Shown here one piece after another: positions 1-5,412 of a stretch of 5,412 bases of DNA (positions within the stretch are counted from its first letter, which is position 1; every line of letters starts with the position of its first letter). The DNA is taken from contig JADMKH010000175.1 in NCBI GenBank assembly GCA_018780025.1, positions 1 through 5,412 of the forward strand, written 5' to 3'. The notes beneath the pieces were generated by a model, which was not told the origin of the DNA, made no database searches, and was given only the letters and a program-made list of their open reading frames with translations. The position numbers were made by a program, and so were the translations under genes. This stretch comes from Thiobacillus sp. Lineage in GTDB: Bacteria; Pseudomonadota; Gammaproteobacteria; Burkholderiales; Thiobacillaceae.

Positions 1-223
1 CGAGGTGAAACTCCTTCACTCCGTCCTTCATCCGCCACGGCAGCGTCCAGCCGTTGAGCGTGACCACCGGGTTGTAGGGGCGGCCGTTCGGCGGAATCAG
101 CGGCGGCTGGGTATCGGGCGTGCCCATGCTGACGATCTCGGGCAGACCCGCCAGCGCAGCCGGCGTCACGGCGGCGGCGGCCACTGCACCGGTCAACTTG
201 AAAAAATCGCGTCTTGAAGTCAT
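1..223 (-). CDS. Tat-exported multicopper oxidase, N-terminal fragment (runs off left edge)
   Basis: This is the first 74 residues of a protein whose remainder lies beyond the left edge. The N-terminus carries a twin-arginine signal: SRRDFFK at residues 3-9, then a hydrophobic Ala/Val-rich stretch to about residue 25 ending in ALA, a plausible signal peptidase site. Tat export suits a cofactor-containing periplasmic enzyme. The mature start (PPLIPPNGRPYNPVVTLNG, then WTLPWRMKDGVKEFHL) resembles the beginning of bacterial multicopper oxidases found next to TolC-type genes. Such enzymes oxidise Cu(I) or other substrates with oxygen in the periplasm. None of the copper-ligand HxH motifs falls inside the window, so the enzyme call rests on the N-terminus and on context. 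The ATG at 223 is preceded by AAAGGA at 6-base spacing, and that site overlaps the tolC stop codon, pointing to translational coupling. A CopA- or CueO-like subfamily cannot be decided here. Confidence 0.75.
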   Translation of the reverse strand, partial: MTSRRDFFKLTGAVAAAAVTPAALAGLPEIVSMGTPDTQPPLIPPNGRPYNPVVTLNGWTLPWRMKDGVKEFHL

Positions 224-229
224 GAAAAA

Positions 230-235
230 TCCTTT
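230..235 (-). promoter_or_regulatory. Shine-Dalgarno site of the multicopper oxidase gene, overlapping the tolC stop
   Basis: On the minus strand AAAGGA lies 6 bases before the ATG at 223. Its first A is the last base of the tolC-family TGA stop (237-235). Terminating ribosomes would therefore sit on the next start site, which fits coupled translation of channel and oxidase. Confidence 0.7.
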
Positions 236-1647
236 CAATGTCCGCCCGCTGCTTCGGCAGAGGCGGAGGAAGCTGAGGGGGCAGCCATTGCGCCGGGGGT
301 TCCGACCAGGGCCATTTGCAGATCGGATTCGGCCAGCCAGTAATCGCGCTGCGCCTCGATGGCGGCGTTGACCGACGCAATCTGCGAACGGGCATCGGCC
401 AGCAGTTCGAACACGCCGATCAGCATGCCGTTGTAGCGCAGCTGGTTTTCGTCCGAGATGCGCTTTTTCAGCGGCACCACTTCGTCGCGCAGATGTTTTG
501 CAATGGCGTACTGGCCCTGCTGCATGGCGTAGGCCTCGCGCACTTCCGAGCGCGCGTTGACCGCGATTTCGCGGGCGCGTTCCAGCGCCTGCCGGTAACG
601 CGATTCGGCGGCCACCACCCGGCTCTGGCCCCAATCAAACAAGGGCAATTCGAAACTGATTTCATAGCCGCGCTGCTGCGGTTCGTTGTTCGAACCGTTG
701 TTGATAATCCCCAGCTCCAGCACATTGATCAGCCGCGTGCTGCGCGTGAGGCCCAGGTTTTTTGCCAGCGCTTCGGTTTGCAGCTTGGTCATCTGCAAGT
801 CCAGCCGTGAGTCCATTGCCTGCTGTTCCACATTGGCAAGCGCGGGCAATGACTTGGGCAGCTCCGGCAGGCGGTCGGGCAATTTCAGCGTGTCCGCACT
901 GTTCAAGCCCAGCAGCCGGACCAGCCGCTCGCGCGCCTGCAGTCTGGCTCCCTCGGCGCGCGCCACCGCCAACGCGGCATCCGCATAAAACGCATGTTCG
1001 CGCGCCTGTTTCAATTTGCTCCAGTTGCCCACCTGCGCCATGCGGCGCGCGAGATCGGCGCCCGCTTCGGCCGCTTCCATCGCCTGCTGCTGGTATTGCG
1101 CCGTCTGGTTGGCGGTGACGGCGATGATCCAGGCCTTGCGGGTATCCGCCGCCAGGCGCAGCACGCTCAATATCAGTTCATTGCGCGTCTGCTCGAACAG
1201 CCGCTGCTCGATCTCGACGCGCATCGGCATTGTCAACAGACGCGCCAGATTGAGATGCAGGCTGCGCTCCCATTCCACCTCGTCGCCACGCGTAAGTCGG
1301 CCGATGGAAAAACCCGGGTTGGGCAAACGCTGGGCCGACACCCAATCGGCTTCGGCAATGCCCAATGTATTGAATGCGGCCTGCAAGCCCGGATTATTGA
1401 GCAATGCAATCTGCACCGCCGCTTCGTCAGTCAGCGGTTGTTCCAGCATGGCGTCGACGCGGGCTTGCGTTTGCGCACGCGCGGCATCGTCGCGCGACCA
1501 CACCACCTCTTTCTGGATACGCGACTGGGTAGCGGACTGAACCGCATCAAACCCGCCGTCTTTTGAAAAACTGGCGCAACCGCCCAGCAGCGCTGCCGAC
1601 ACCCCAGCCAGCACAAGCGTGCGGGGGGTAAATGGAATGGTTTTCAT
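235..1647 (-). CDS. TolC-family outer-membrane efflux lipoprotein
   Basis: A 470-residue protein of the usual size for outer-membrane factors of tripartite efflux systems. The N-terminus is a lipoprotein signal: MKTIPF, a hydrophobic stretch, and the lipobox LGGC with Cys24 as the probable lipidated residue. The mature part is rich in long amphipathic helices, as expected for two outer-membrane-efflux repeats (about residues 75-250 and 275-450). Family-typical segments are ALLNNPGLQAAFNTLGIAEA (81-100), ELPLFDWGQ (333-341) and RYNGMLIGVFELLADAR (404-420). The tail after residue 450 is low-complexity Ala/Ser ending GGH. I chose the ATG at 1647 because a good Shine-Dalgarno sequence sits 7 bases upstream and a lipoprotein signal follows directly. 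The frame stays open upstream to 1824, but that stretch overlaps the preceding gene and looks non-coding in this frame. No RND pump or adaptor gene is visible, so the channel either uses one encoded elsewhere or acts with the adjacent oxidase. A copper substrate is inferred from context. Confidence 0.9.
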   Translation of the reverse strand: MKTIPFTPRTLVLAGVSAALLGGCASFSKDGGFDAVQSATQSRIQKEVVWSRDDAARAQTQARVDAMLEQPLTDEAAVQIALLNNPGLQAAFNTLGIAEADWVSAQRLPNPGFSIGRLTRGDEVEWERSLHLNLARLLTMPMRVEIEQRLFEQTRNELILSVLRLAADTRKAWIIAVTANQTAQYQQQAMEAAEAGADLARRMAQVGNWSKLKQAREHAFYADAALAVARAEGARLQARERLVRLLGLNSADTLKLPDRLPELPKSLPALANVEQQAMDSRLDLQMTKLQTEALAKNLGLTRSTRLINVLELGIINNGSNNEPQQRGYEISFELPLFDWGQSRVVAAESRYRQALERAREIAVNARSEVREAYAMQQGQYAIAKHLRDEVVPLKKRISDENQLRYNGMLIGVFELLADARSQIASVNAAIEAQRDYWLAESDLQMALVGTPGAMAAPSASSASAEAAGGH

Positions 1648-1654
1648 CTTGGCG

Positions 1655-1660
1655 ACCTCA
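1655..1660 (-). promoter_or_regulatory. Shine-Dalgarno site that fixes the TolC-family start at 1647
   Basis: On the minus strand TGAGGT combines the TGA stop of the upstream 109-residue gene (1660-1658) with a GAGGT ribosome-binding sequence, 7 bases before the ATG at 1647. This favours 1647 over in-frame ATGs at 1668 and 1824 and suggests coupled translation. Confidence 0.7.
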
Positions 1661-1987
1661 TTGTCCATGCTGGTGATGGCTGCTCTGACTGCTTGAGTCC
1701 GCGCCACCCGCGTCCGGCTGCGCCGCGCGCAGGTAGGTGCGCCAGCCGCCAATTTCGCCGACGCGACGGTTGGATTCCGTCCAGTCCTGCAGCGGTTCGT
1801 CGCGCCAGTTTTGATAGGTGCCAAAAGGAGTGGCAGGCGCCATGACCGACTCCATTGGCATTGCCAAGGTCTCGGTGGCCTGGGCCATGGGCGCGGCCAA
1901 CAGCCACGCGCACGCCAACGGCGTAGCCCATCGCAATAATCGTGCGCATGCAGATGACGCCACGGGACAATACAGACTCTTCAACAT
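1658..1987 (-). CDS. Small exported protein with Met-rich segment and His-rich tail, unknown function
   Basis: A 109-residue protein. Residues 1-37 form a signal peptide: Lys3 and Arg16/Arg19 precede a hydrophobic core, and the segment ends in AQA, a plausible signal peptidase I site, so the mature protein should be periplasmic and about 72 residues long. The mature part starts with a Met-rich stretch (LAMPMESVMAP, 41-51). It continues with a Trp-containing core, YQNWRDEPLQDW (58-69) and RVGEIGGWRTYLRAAQP (75-91), and ends in a Ser-rich linker and the His-rich tail HHQHGQ. I recall similar IGGWR-type small proteins beside TolC and oxidase genes but know no assigned function. Methionines and histidines suggest copper binding, which is inference. 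The ATG at 1987 has GAGG at 6-base spacing. The stop overlaps the tolC ribosome-binding site. A competing frame at 1644-1970 lacks a convincing signal peptide and ribosome-binding site. Confidence 0.72.
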   Translation of the reverse strand: MLKSLYCPVASSACARLLRWATPLACAWLLAAPMAQATETLAMPMESVMAPATPFGTYQNWRDEPLQDWTESNRRVGEIGGWRTYLRAAQPDAGGADSSSQSSHHQHGQ

Positions 1988-2037
1988 GGTGAACCTCGCA
2001 AATTAAGCGGCACGCGGCCGCAATCAGAATCGGGAAA

Positions 2038-2055
2038 CCGCGCTATGCCGCGCGG
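2038..2055 (-). other. GC-rich hairpin in the gap after the Cys-rich gene
   Basis: CCGCGC (2038-2043) and GCGCGG (2050-2055) are perfect inverted repeats around a 6-base loop. The hairpin begins 3 bases beyond the stop codon of the 125-residue gene. In the minus-strand transcript only three T residues follow the stem, so it is weak as an intrinsic terminator. It could act as an attenuator or mRNA-stabilising element between the first and second genes of the operon. No other feature is seen in the 71-base gap apart from the ribosome-binding site of the next gene. Confidence 0.35.
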
Positions 2056-2058
2056 GAT

Positions 2059-2436
2059 TCAAGCGAAGGCGAGTCGAGGCGGACGCTCGGGGCTATCGGG
2101 AATAAAACCGATGAAAGCGACTTCCGCATGGGGAATGAAGCTCGGTGTGAAGGCAAGAATGGACACGCCACCCATCGCCGGAACCATCATGAATGATGTC
2201 AGATAACATGCTGTGCAATGTGTGCAATTTTGCGAAGCGGGGGATTTTTCGCTCTGCGCCGGCTCGTGACACGTTGCCACCGCTTCGTCCAGCATGACCT
2301 GTTTGTCCATCACCGGGTGTGAGGTTTGTCCCGGATGCGAAAACGCGCAGCCCAGCATCGCAGCAGAGGCAAAGGCCTGCACCGGCAGGACCAGCAGCAT
2401 CGTTATCAGCAGGAATCGGTTTATTTTGGAACGCAC
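2059..2436 (-). CDS. Small exported Cys/His/Met-rich protein, CzcI-like in style
   Basis: A 125-residue protein. A basic N-terminus (RSKINR) and a hydrophobic core to about residue 24 form a signal peptide with a likely cleavage site after AFA, so it should act in the periplasm. The mature part has five cysteines (30, 56, 71, 74, 77), the last three forming CTHCTAC (CxxCxxC). It also has histidines at 34, 40, 57, 73 and 103 and several methionines, followed by a hydrophobic stretch (about 79-100) and the end IPDSPERPPRLAFA. This layout resembles the small CzcI-like proteins that precede metal-efflux genes. Similarity was judged by eye and the exact family is uncertain. The start is GTG at 2436 with no Shine-Dalgarno sequence; the next in-frame ATG (2400) would remove the basic part of the signal peptide, and an in-frame stop lies at 2458-2460. 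A role as metal-binding accessory or sensor is inferred. Base composition is less GC-rich than in secA: 66 of 120 bases at 2161-2280 against 46 of 60 at 4201-4260. Confidence 0.7.
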   Translation of the reverse strand: MRSKINRFLLITMLLVLPVQAFASAAMLGCAFSHPGQTSHPVMDKQVMLDEAVATCHEPAQSEKSPASQNCTHCTACYLTSFMMVPAMGGVSILAFTPSFIPHAEVAFIGFIPDSPERPPRLAFA

Positions 2437-2442
2437 CGGGTC

Positions 2443-2448
2443 AGTGTA
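2443..2448 (-). promoter_or_regulatory. Possible -10 element of the metal-handling operon
   Basis: On the minus strand TACACT matches four of six positions of the sigma-70 -10 consensus and ends six bases before the GTG start at 2436. I see no good -35 element at 16-18 bases, so if it is real the promoter would probably need an activator. With usual spacing the transcript would start at or next to the GTG, giving a leaderless message. Confidence 0.2.
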
Positions 2449-2451
2449 ATC

Positions 2452-2489
2452 AAAAAATCAGGGGCATCCTAGTGACCCGCGCCGGATGC
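2452..2489 (-). terminator. Possible intrinsic terminator of the secA unit
   Basis: On the minus strand GCATCC (2489-2484) pairs perfectly with GGATGC (2469-2464) around a 14-base loop. CCCTGA and then six T residues (2457-2452) follow. The six bases between stem and T run, and the large loop, make it imperfect. A shorter alternative stem (GGGT with GCCC) would sit nearer the T run. The position between the last gene downstream of secA and the first gene of the metal operon suits a terminator. Confidence 0.4.
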
Positions 2490-2518
2490 TCGGAGTTCCC
2501 CCAACCAGCCGGATGGGC

Positions 2519-2965
2519 TTAAAAACGGCGCTTGCGTGGCTCGTAATGCACCACGGCGCGCATGATTTCAGAATAGGGAAATTCACTGCAACTGCCAAAG
2601 CGAGCCTTGGCTTGCAGCACGGCAGCCGCAATATCGGTGGTTTCGTCGCCGGCGGCGCCCAGTGAAACCGCCAGTCCGCGCACGCCGCCACACTGCGCGC
2701 GGATTTCCTTGCCAAACGGCCACGGGGAATCGGGGGTGATTTTCAGTGCGAACTGCGCGTTTTCGTGCAGCGCCTGATAAAAGCGCATGCAATCTTCACG
2801 GGCTGCCGGGTCGCTACAGGCTATGGCTTCCCGCTCGGCGAGGTTGAGCTTGCGTGACCGCTCGCACCCGACGCAACGCGACAGCAAGGCCCGCTCAAAA
2901 GGACAGCTGTGTTCGATATAGGCCCTGCGGGCCAGTTTGTAGGCGTCTTCGTTGTATTCAGCCAT
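2519..2965 (-). CDS. Conserved-type hypothetical protein with seven cysteines
   Basis: A 148-residue protein with no signal peptide or membrane segment, so probably cytoplasmic. Cysteines lie at 21, 31, 34, 50, 59, 92 and 126. The N-terminal part holds HSCPFERALLSRCVGCERS (residues 19-37) and LAEREAIAC, and the middle holds the AQCGGVRGLA segment. The spacing C-x9-C-x2-C-x15-C-x8-C, plus C92, suggests a metal or iron-sulfur site. I recall similar proteins in betaproteobacterial genomes but know of no function. The ATG at 2965 has GAAGGG at 6-base spacing. The gene lies 37 bases after the 75-residue gene, on the same strand and with no terminator between, so it is probably co-transcribed with secA. 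The C-terminus is basic (PRKRRF). No catalytic motif was recognised. Confidence 0.75.
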   Translation of the reverse strand: MAEYNEDAYKLARRAYIEHSCPFERALLSRCVGCERSRKLNLAEREAIACSDPAAREDCMRFYQALHENAQFALKITPDSPWPFGKEIRAQCGGVRGLAVSLGAAGDETTDIAAAVLQAKARFGSCSEFPYSEIMRAVVHYEPRKRRF

Positions 2966-3002
2966 CAGCTACCCTTCGAAGCGCATATCGGACAAGCCCG
3001 TG

Positions 3003-3230
3003 TTACCAATCGTCACCCGTCAGGCGTTGATCGAGTTCGCGCTCGGCTGACAAAATCTCCTGCGCGGCGATTTCATTCTCGGCAAACATCATTTTGTATT
3101 TGTCGCTGGTTTTGGGATCGAGGGTCTTACGCAGTTCATTGGTGTGTGCCTTGGCTTCCTTGAACGAGGCCCATTCGCCCTGCTTTTCCAGCACCTTGAA
3201 CATTCCCAGGCGAAATACGTAGTAAGGCAT
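3003..3230 (-). CDS. Small conserved-type hypothetical protein, coupled to secA
   Basis: A 75-residue, charged, soluble protein without signal peptide, cysteines or membrane segment. It begins MPYYVFRLGMFKVLEKQGEW, has a helix-prone middle (SFKEAKAHTNELRKTL), and continues with YKMMFAENEIAAQEILSAER before an acidic end (LTGDDW). I recognise this as a type seen in betaproteobacteria with a MFAENE-like motif, without known function. The ATG at 3230 has AAGGA at 6-base spacing, and that site overlaps the secA TAA stop (3242-3240), so translation is probably coupled to secA. This places it in the secA unit but does not prove a role in export. Confidence 0.75.
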   Translation of the reverse strand: MPYYVFRLGMFKVLEKQGEWASFKEAKAHTNELRKTLDPKTSDKYKMMFAENEIAAQEILSAERELDQRLTGDDW

Positions 3231-3236
3231 AACGGA

Positions 3237-3242
3237 TCCTTA
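3237..3242 (-). promoter_or_regulatory. Shine-Dalgarno site of the 75-residue gene, overlapping the secA stop
   Basis: On the minus strand TAAGGA includes the secA TAA stop (3242-3240) and lies 6 bases before the ATG at 3230. The arrangement indicates that ribosomes finishing secA can re-initiate on the small gene. Confidence 0.7.
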
Positions 3243-5412
3243 GCTCAACCTGCCGTGACACTGCTTGTATTTTTTACCCGAGCCGCACGGACACGGGTCA
3301 TTACGACCAACCTTGGGATACGTCTCTCCAGCGGCGGCCTTGGCAAAGTCCTGCGCCTCGTCGTAGCCTTCATGCTGATATTGCACGTTGGACAGCCCTT
3401 CGTGCAACTCAACTGCCTGTACATCTTCGGGCACCCGCACCTGCACGGTGCTGGTGATCTGGGTGACTTCGGCCTTGATCCCGGTGAGCATGCCGGAGAA
3501 CAGTTCAAACGCTTCGCGCTTGTATTCCTGCTTGGGCTGTTTCTGCGCATAGCCGCGCAGGTGGATGCCCTGACGCAAATGATCCAGCGCCGACAGATGC
3601 TCGCGCCAATGCGTGTCCATGCTTTGCAGCATGACCGAGCGCTCGAACTGGCGCAGGCCTTCTGCCCCGACCAGCGCTTCCTTCTCCGCGTGCGCGGCGT
3701 CGGCGGCGCTCATGATCTTCTTGCGCAGGCCGTCTTCGTTCAGCGCCTTGTCCTCATCCAGCCACTGCTGCAACGGCAGGTCGAGTGCGAACTGTGCGGC
3801 CAAGGCTTTTTCCAGGCCCGCCACATCCCACTGCTCGTCCATGCTGCCCGGCACGATGTGCTGGTCGATGGCATCGCTCAGCACGTCGTTGCGCATGGCG
3901 CGGATGGTGTCGCCGATGTCTGCGCTCGCCAGCAGTTCGTTGCGCTGCTCGTAGATCACCTTGCGCTGGTCGTTCGACACGTCGTCGTATTCGAGCAGCT
4001 GCTTGCGGATGTCGAAGTTGCGCTGTTCCACCTTGCGCTGCGCGTTCTCGATCGCGCGGGTGACCCACGGATGTTCGATCGCCTCGCCCTCGGGCATTTT
4101 CAGGCGATCCATGATGGCGGCGACGCGGTCGGACGCAAAAATGCGCAGCAGCGGGTCTTCCAGCGACAGGAAAAAGCGGCTGGAGCCGGGGTCGCCCTGA
4201 CGGCCGGAACGGCCGCGCAGCTGGTTGTCGACGCGGCGCGATTCGTGGCGCTCGGTGCCGATGATGTGCAGGCCGCCCGCGGCCAGCACATCATCGTGAC
4301 GCGGTTGCCATTCGGCCTTGAGGGCGTCGCGGCGGCTGACCTTCTCGCTGTCGGACAGCGCCTCGTCCTGGCTGATAGCGTCCAACTCTTTCTGGATGCT
4401 GCCGCCCAGCACGATGTCGGTGCCACGGCCCGCCATGTTGGTGGCAATGGTGATGCCGCCGGACATGCCCGCCTGTGCAATCACCTCGGCTTCGCGCTCG
4501 TGCTGCTTGGCGTTCAGCACATTGTGCGGCAGCCCGGCTTTTGTCAGTTCGGCGGAGAGTTTTTCGTTGGCCTCGATCGAGGTGGTGCCGACCAGCACCG
4601 GCTGGCCGCTGGCATGGCGCTCGCGGATGTCGTCGATCACCGCCTGGTCGCGCTCGCCCCCGGTGCGGTAGACCTGGTCGTGCGCGTCCTTGCGGATCAT
4701 CGGACGGTGCGTCGGGATGACCACGGTTTCCAGCCCGTAGATGCTCTGGAATTCGAAAGCTTCGGTGTCCGCCGTGCCGGTCATGCCCGACAGCTTCTGA
4801 TACATGCGGAAATAGTTCTGGAAGGTGATCGAGGCGAGGGTCTGGTTTTCCTTCTGGATCGACACCCCTTCCTTGGCTTCCACTGCCTGGTGCAGGCCTT
4901 CCGACCAGCGGCGGCCGCTCATCAGGCGGCCGGTGAATTCATCGACGATGACGACTTCGTCGTTCTGCACCACGTAATGCTGATCCTTGAAGAACAACGC
5001 ATGCGCGCGCAAGGCTGCGTACACATGGTGCATCAGCATGATGTTGGCCGCGTCGTACAAACTGCCGCCCTCGGGCAGCAGTTCCATTTCGGTGAGGATG
5101 GCTTCGATCTTTTCGTGGCCCGTCTCGGACAGCAGCACCTGGCGCGACTTCTCGTCGACCGAGTAATCGCCCTCGGACTCCTCGTCCTTTTGCCGGGTCA
5201 GTTTCGATGGAATCTGATTCACTTGCTGGTACAGCGCGGTATTTTCTTCCGACTGCCCCGAAATGATGAGTGGGGTGCGCGCCTCGTCGATCAGGATCGA
5301 ATCGACCTCGTCGATGATGCCGTAGGCCAGCGGACGCTGCACCTTCTGGCCCATCTCGTAGACCATGTTGTCGCGCAGGTAGTCGAAGCCGTATTCGTTG
5401 TTGGTGCCGTAG
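3240..5412 (-). CDS. secA: Preprotein translocase ATPase SecA, N-terminally cut by the window
   Basis: SecA is the motor ATPase that drives unfolded preproteins through SecYEG. The visible part has 723 residues, beginning within [16 protein letters not shown]. By comparison with the E. coli protein about 175 residues, including Walker A, lie beyond the right edge. Numbered from the first full codon (5411-5409), the fragment shows [12 protein letters not shown] (Walker B/DEVD box, 34-45), [20 protein letters not shown] in the preprotein-crosslinking region (156-175), LSGMTGTAD (207-215), [10 protein letters not shown] (323-332) and [11 protein letters not shown] (399-409) of the second ATPase domain. 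The helical scaffold and wing follow, then [20 protein letters not shown] around 602-620. The end is a zinc-binding tail, [14 protein letters not shown] (CxCx8CH, 707-720), the SecB and phospholipid contact. No frameshift or missing motif is seen. The ATG at 5366 is an internal methionine, not the true start. Confidence 0.98.
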   Translation of the reverse strand, partial: YGTNNEYGFDYLRDNMVYEMGQKVQRPLAYGIIDEVDSILIDEARTPLIISGQSEENTALYQQVNQIPSKLTRQKDEESEGDYSVDEKSRQVLLSETGHEKIEAILTEMELLPEGGSLYDAANIMLMHHVYAALRAHALFFKDQHYVVQNDEVVIVDEFTGRLMSGRRWSEGLHQAVEAKEGVSIQKENQTLASITFQNYFRMYQKLSGMTGTADTEAFEFQSIYGLETVVIPTHRPMIRKDAHDQVYRTGGERDQAVIDDIRERHASGQPVLVGTTSIEANEKLSAELTKAGLPHNVLNAKQHEREAEVIAQAGMSGGITIATNMAGRGTDIVLGGSIQKELDAISQDEALSDSEKVSRRDALKAEWQPRHDDVLAAGGLHIIGTERHESRRVDNQLRGRSGRQGDPGSSRFFLSLEDPLLRIFASDRVAAIMDRLKMPEGEAIEHPWVTRAIENAQRKVEQRNFDIRKQLLEYDDVSNDQRKVIYEQRNELLASADIGDTIRAMRNDVLSDAIDQHIVPGSMDEQWDVAGLEKALAAQFALDLPLQQWLDEDKALNEDGLRKKIMSAADAAHAEKEALVGAEGLRQFERSVMLQSMDTHWREHLSALDHLRQGIHLRGYAQKQPKQEYKREAFELFSGMLTGIKAEVTQITSTVQVRVPEDVQAVELHEGLSNVQYQHEGYDEAQDFAKAAAGETYPKVGRNDPCPCGSGKKYKQCHGRLS

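Noticed and set aside
5..371. Plus-strand open frames opposite the oxidase N-terminus and the TolC C-terminus
   Set aside because: Arg-rich sequences antisense to two supported genes, with no domain content.
316..1566. Long plus-strand open frames opposite the TolC-family gene (up to 190 residues)
   Set aside because: They are antisense mirrors in a GC-rich gene, rich in Arg, Ala and His, with no recognisable domains.
1648..1824. N-terminal extension of the TolC-family protein to the ATG at 1824 (or 1668)
   Set aside because: The extension is basic and low in recognisable structure, overlaps the well-supported 109-residue gene, and would bury the lipoprotein signal internally. The clear ribosome-binding site precedes 1647.
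1644..1970. A 108-residue open frame overlapping the 109-residue gene on the same strand
   Set aside because: It lacks a convincing signal peptide and ribosome-binding site. The frame at 1658-1987 has both, plus a sensible composition.
2437..2460. A copper-responsive operator (CueR- or CopR/CusR-type) upstream of the metal operon
   Set aside because: Only a GATTACA-like half-site is present. I could not see a full dyad matching a known operator.
3613..4720. Plus-strand and alternative-frame open frames over secA
   Set aside because: SecA is unmistakable in the minus-strand frame along the whole stretch. The others have Arg/Ser/Cys-rich shadow composition.
1..5412. tRNA, rRNA, CRISPR arrays, insertion sequences, attachment sites
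   Set aside because: No cloverleaf, regularly spaced repeats, transposase or terminal inverted repeats were found on reading through.

Overview
The window looks like a chromosomal segment of a GC-rich Gram-negative bacterium, most likely a betaproteobacterium. The assignment rests on the style of SecA, on two small conserved-type proteins that I associate with betaproteobacterial genomes, and on outer-membrane and Tat-exported proteins. It was made by eye, not by a search. Every gene I can support lies on the minus strand, so transcription runs from high to low coordinates.

Region A (5412 down to about 2519) is the distal part of a secA transcription unit. It holds the last ~723 residues of SecA, the motor ATPase of the Sec export pathway, ending in a zinc-binding SecB-contact tail. 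Next come a 75-residue protein whose ribosome-binding site overlaps the secA stop codon, and, 37 bases further, a 148-residue protein with seven cysteines. Both small proteins are of unknown function. A hairpin followed by six T residues (2452-2489) may end this unit.

Region B (2436 down to 1) reads as a four-gene metal-handling operon, probably for copper. Its members are a small exported Cys/His/Met-rich protein with a CxxCxxC motif (CzcI-like in style), a small exported protein with a Met-rich segment and a His-rich tail, a TolC-family outer-membrane efflux lipoprotein, and the N-terminus of a Tat-exported multicopper oxidase that runs off the left edge. The last three genes are closely packed; the Shine-Dalgarno sequences of tolC and the oxidase overlap the stop codon of the gene before. 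The likely logic is that small periplasmic proteins sense or bind the metal, the outer-membrane channel exports it, and the oxidase detoxifies Cu(I) or a related substrate. This is inference from gene families and context.

No RNA genes, CRISPR arrays, insertion sequences or attachment sites were seen. The plus strand carries only open frames that mirror real minus-strand genes. The least understood parts are the two small exported proteins of the metal cluster, the seven-cysteine protein behind secA, and the atypical GTG start at 2436.
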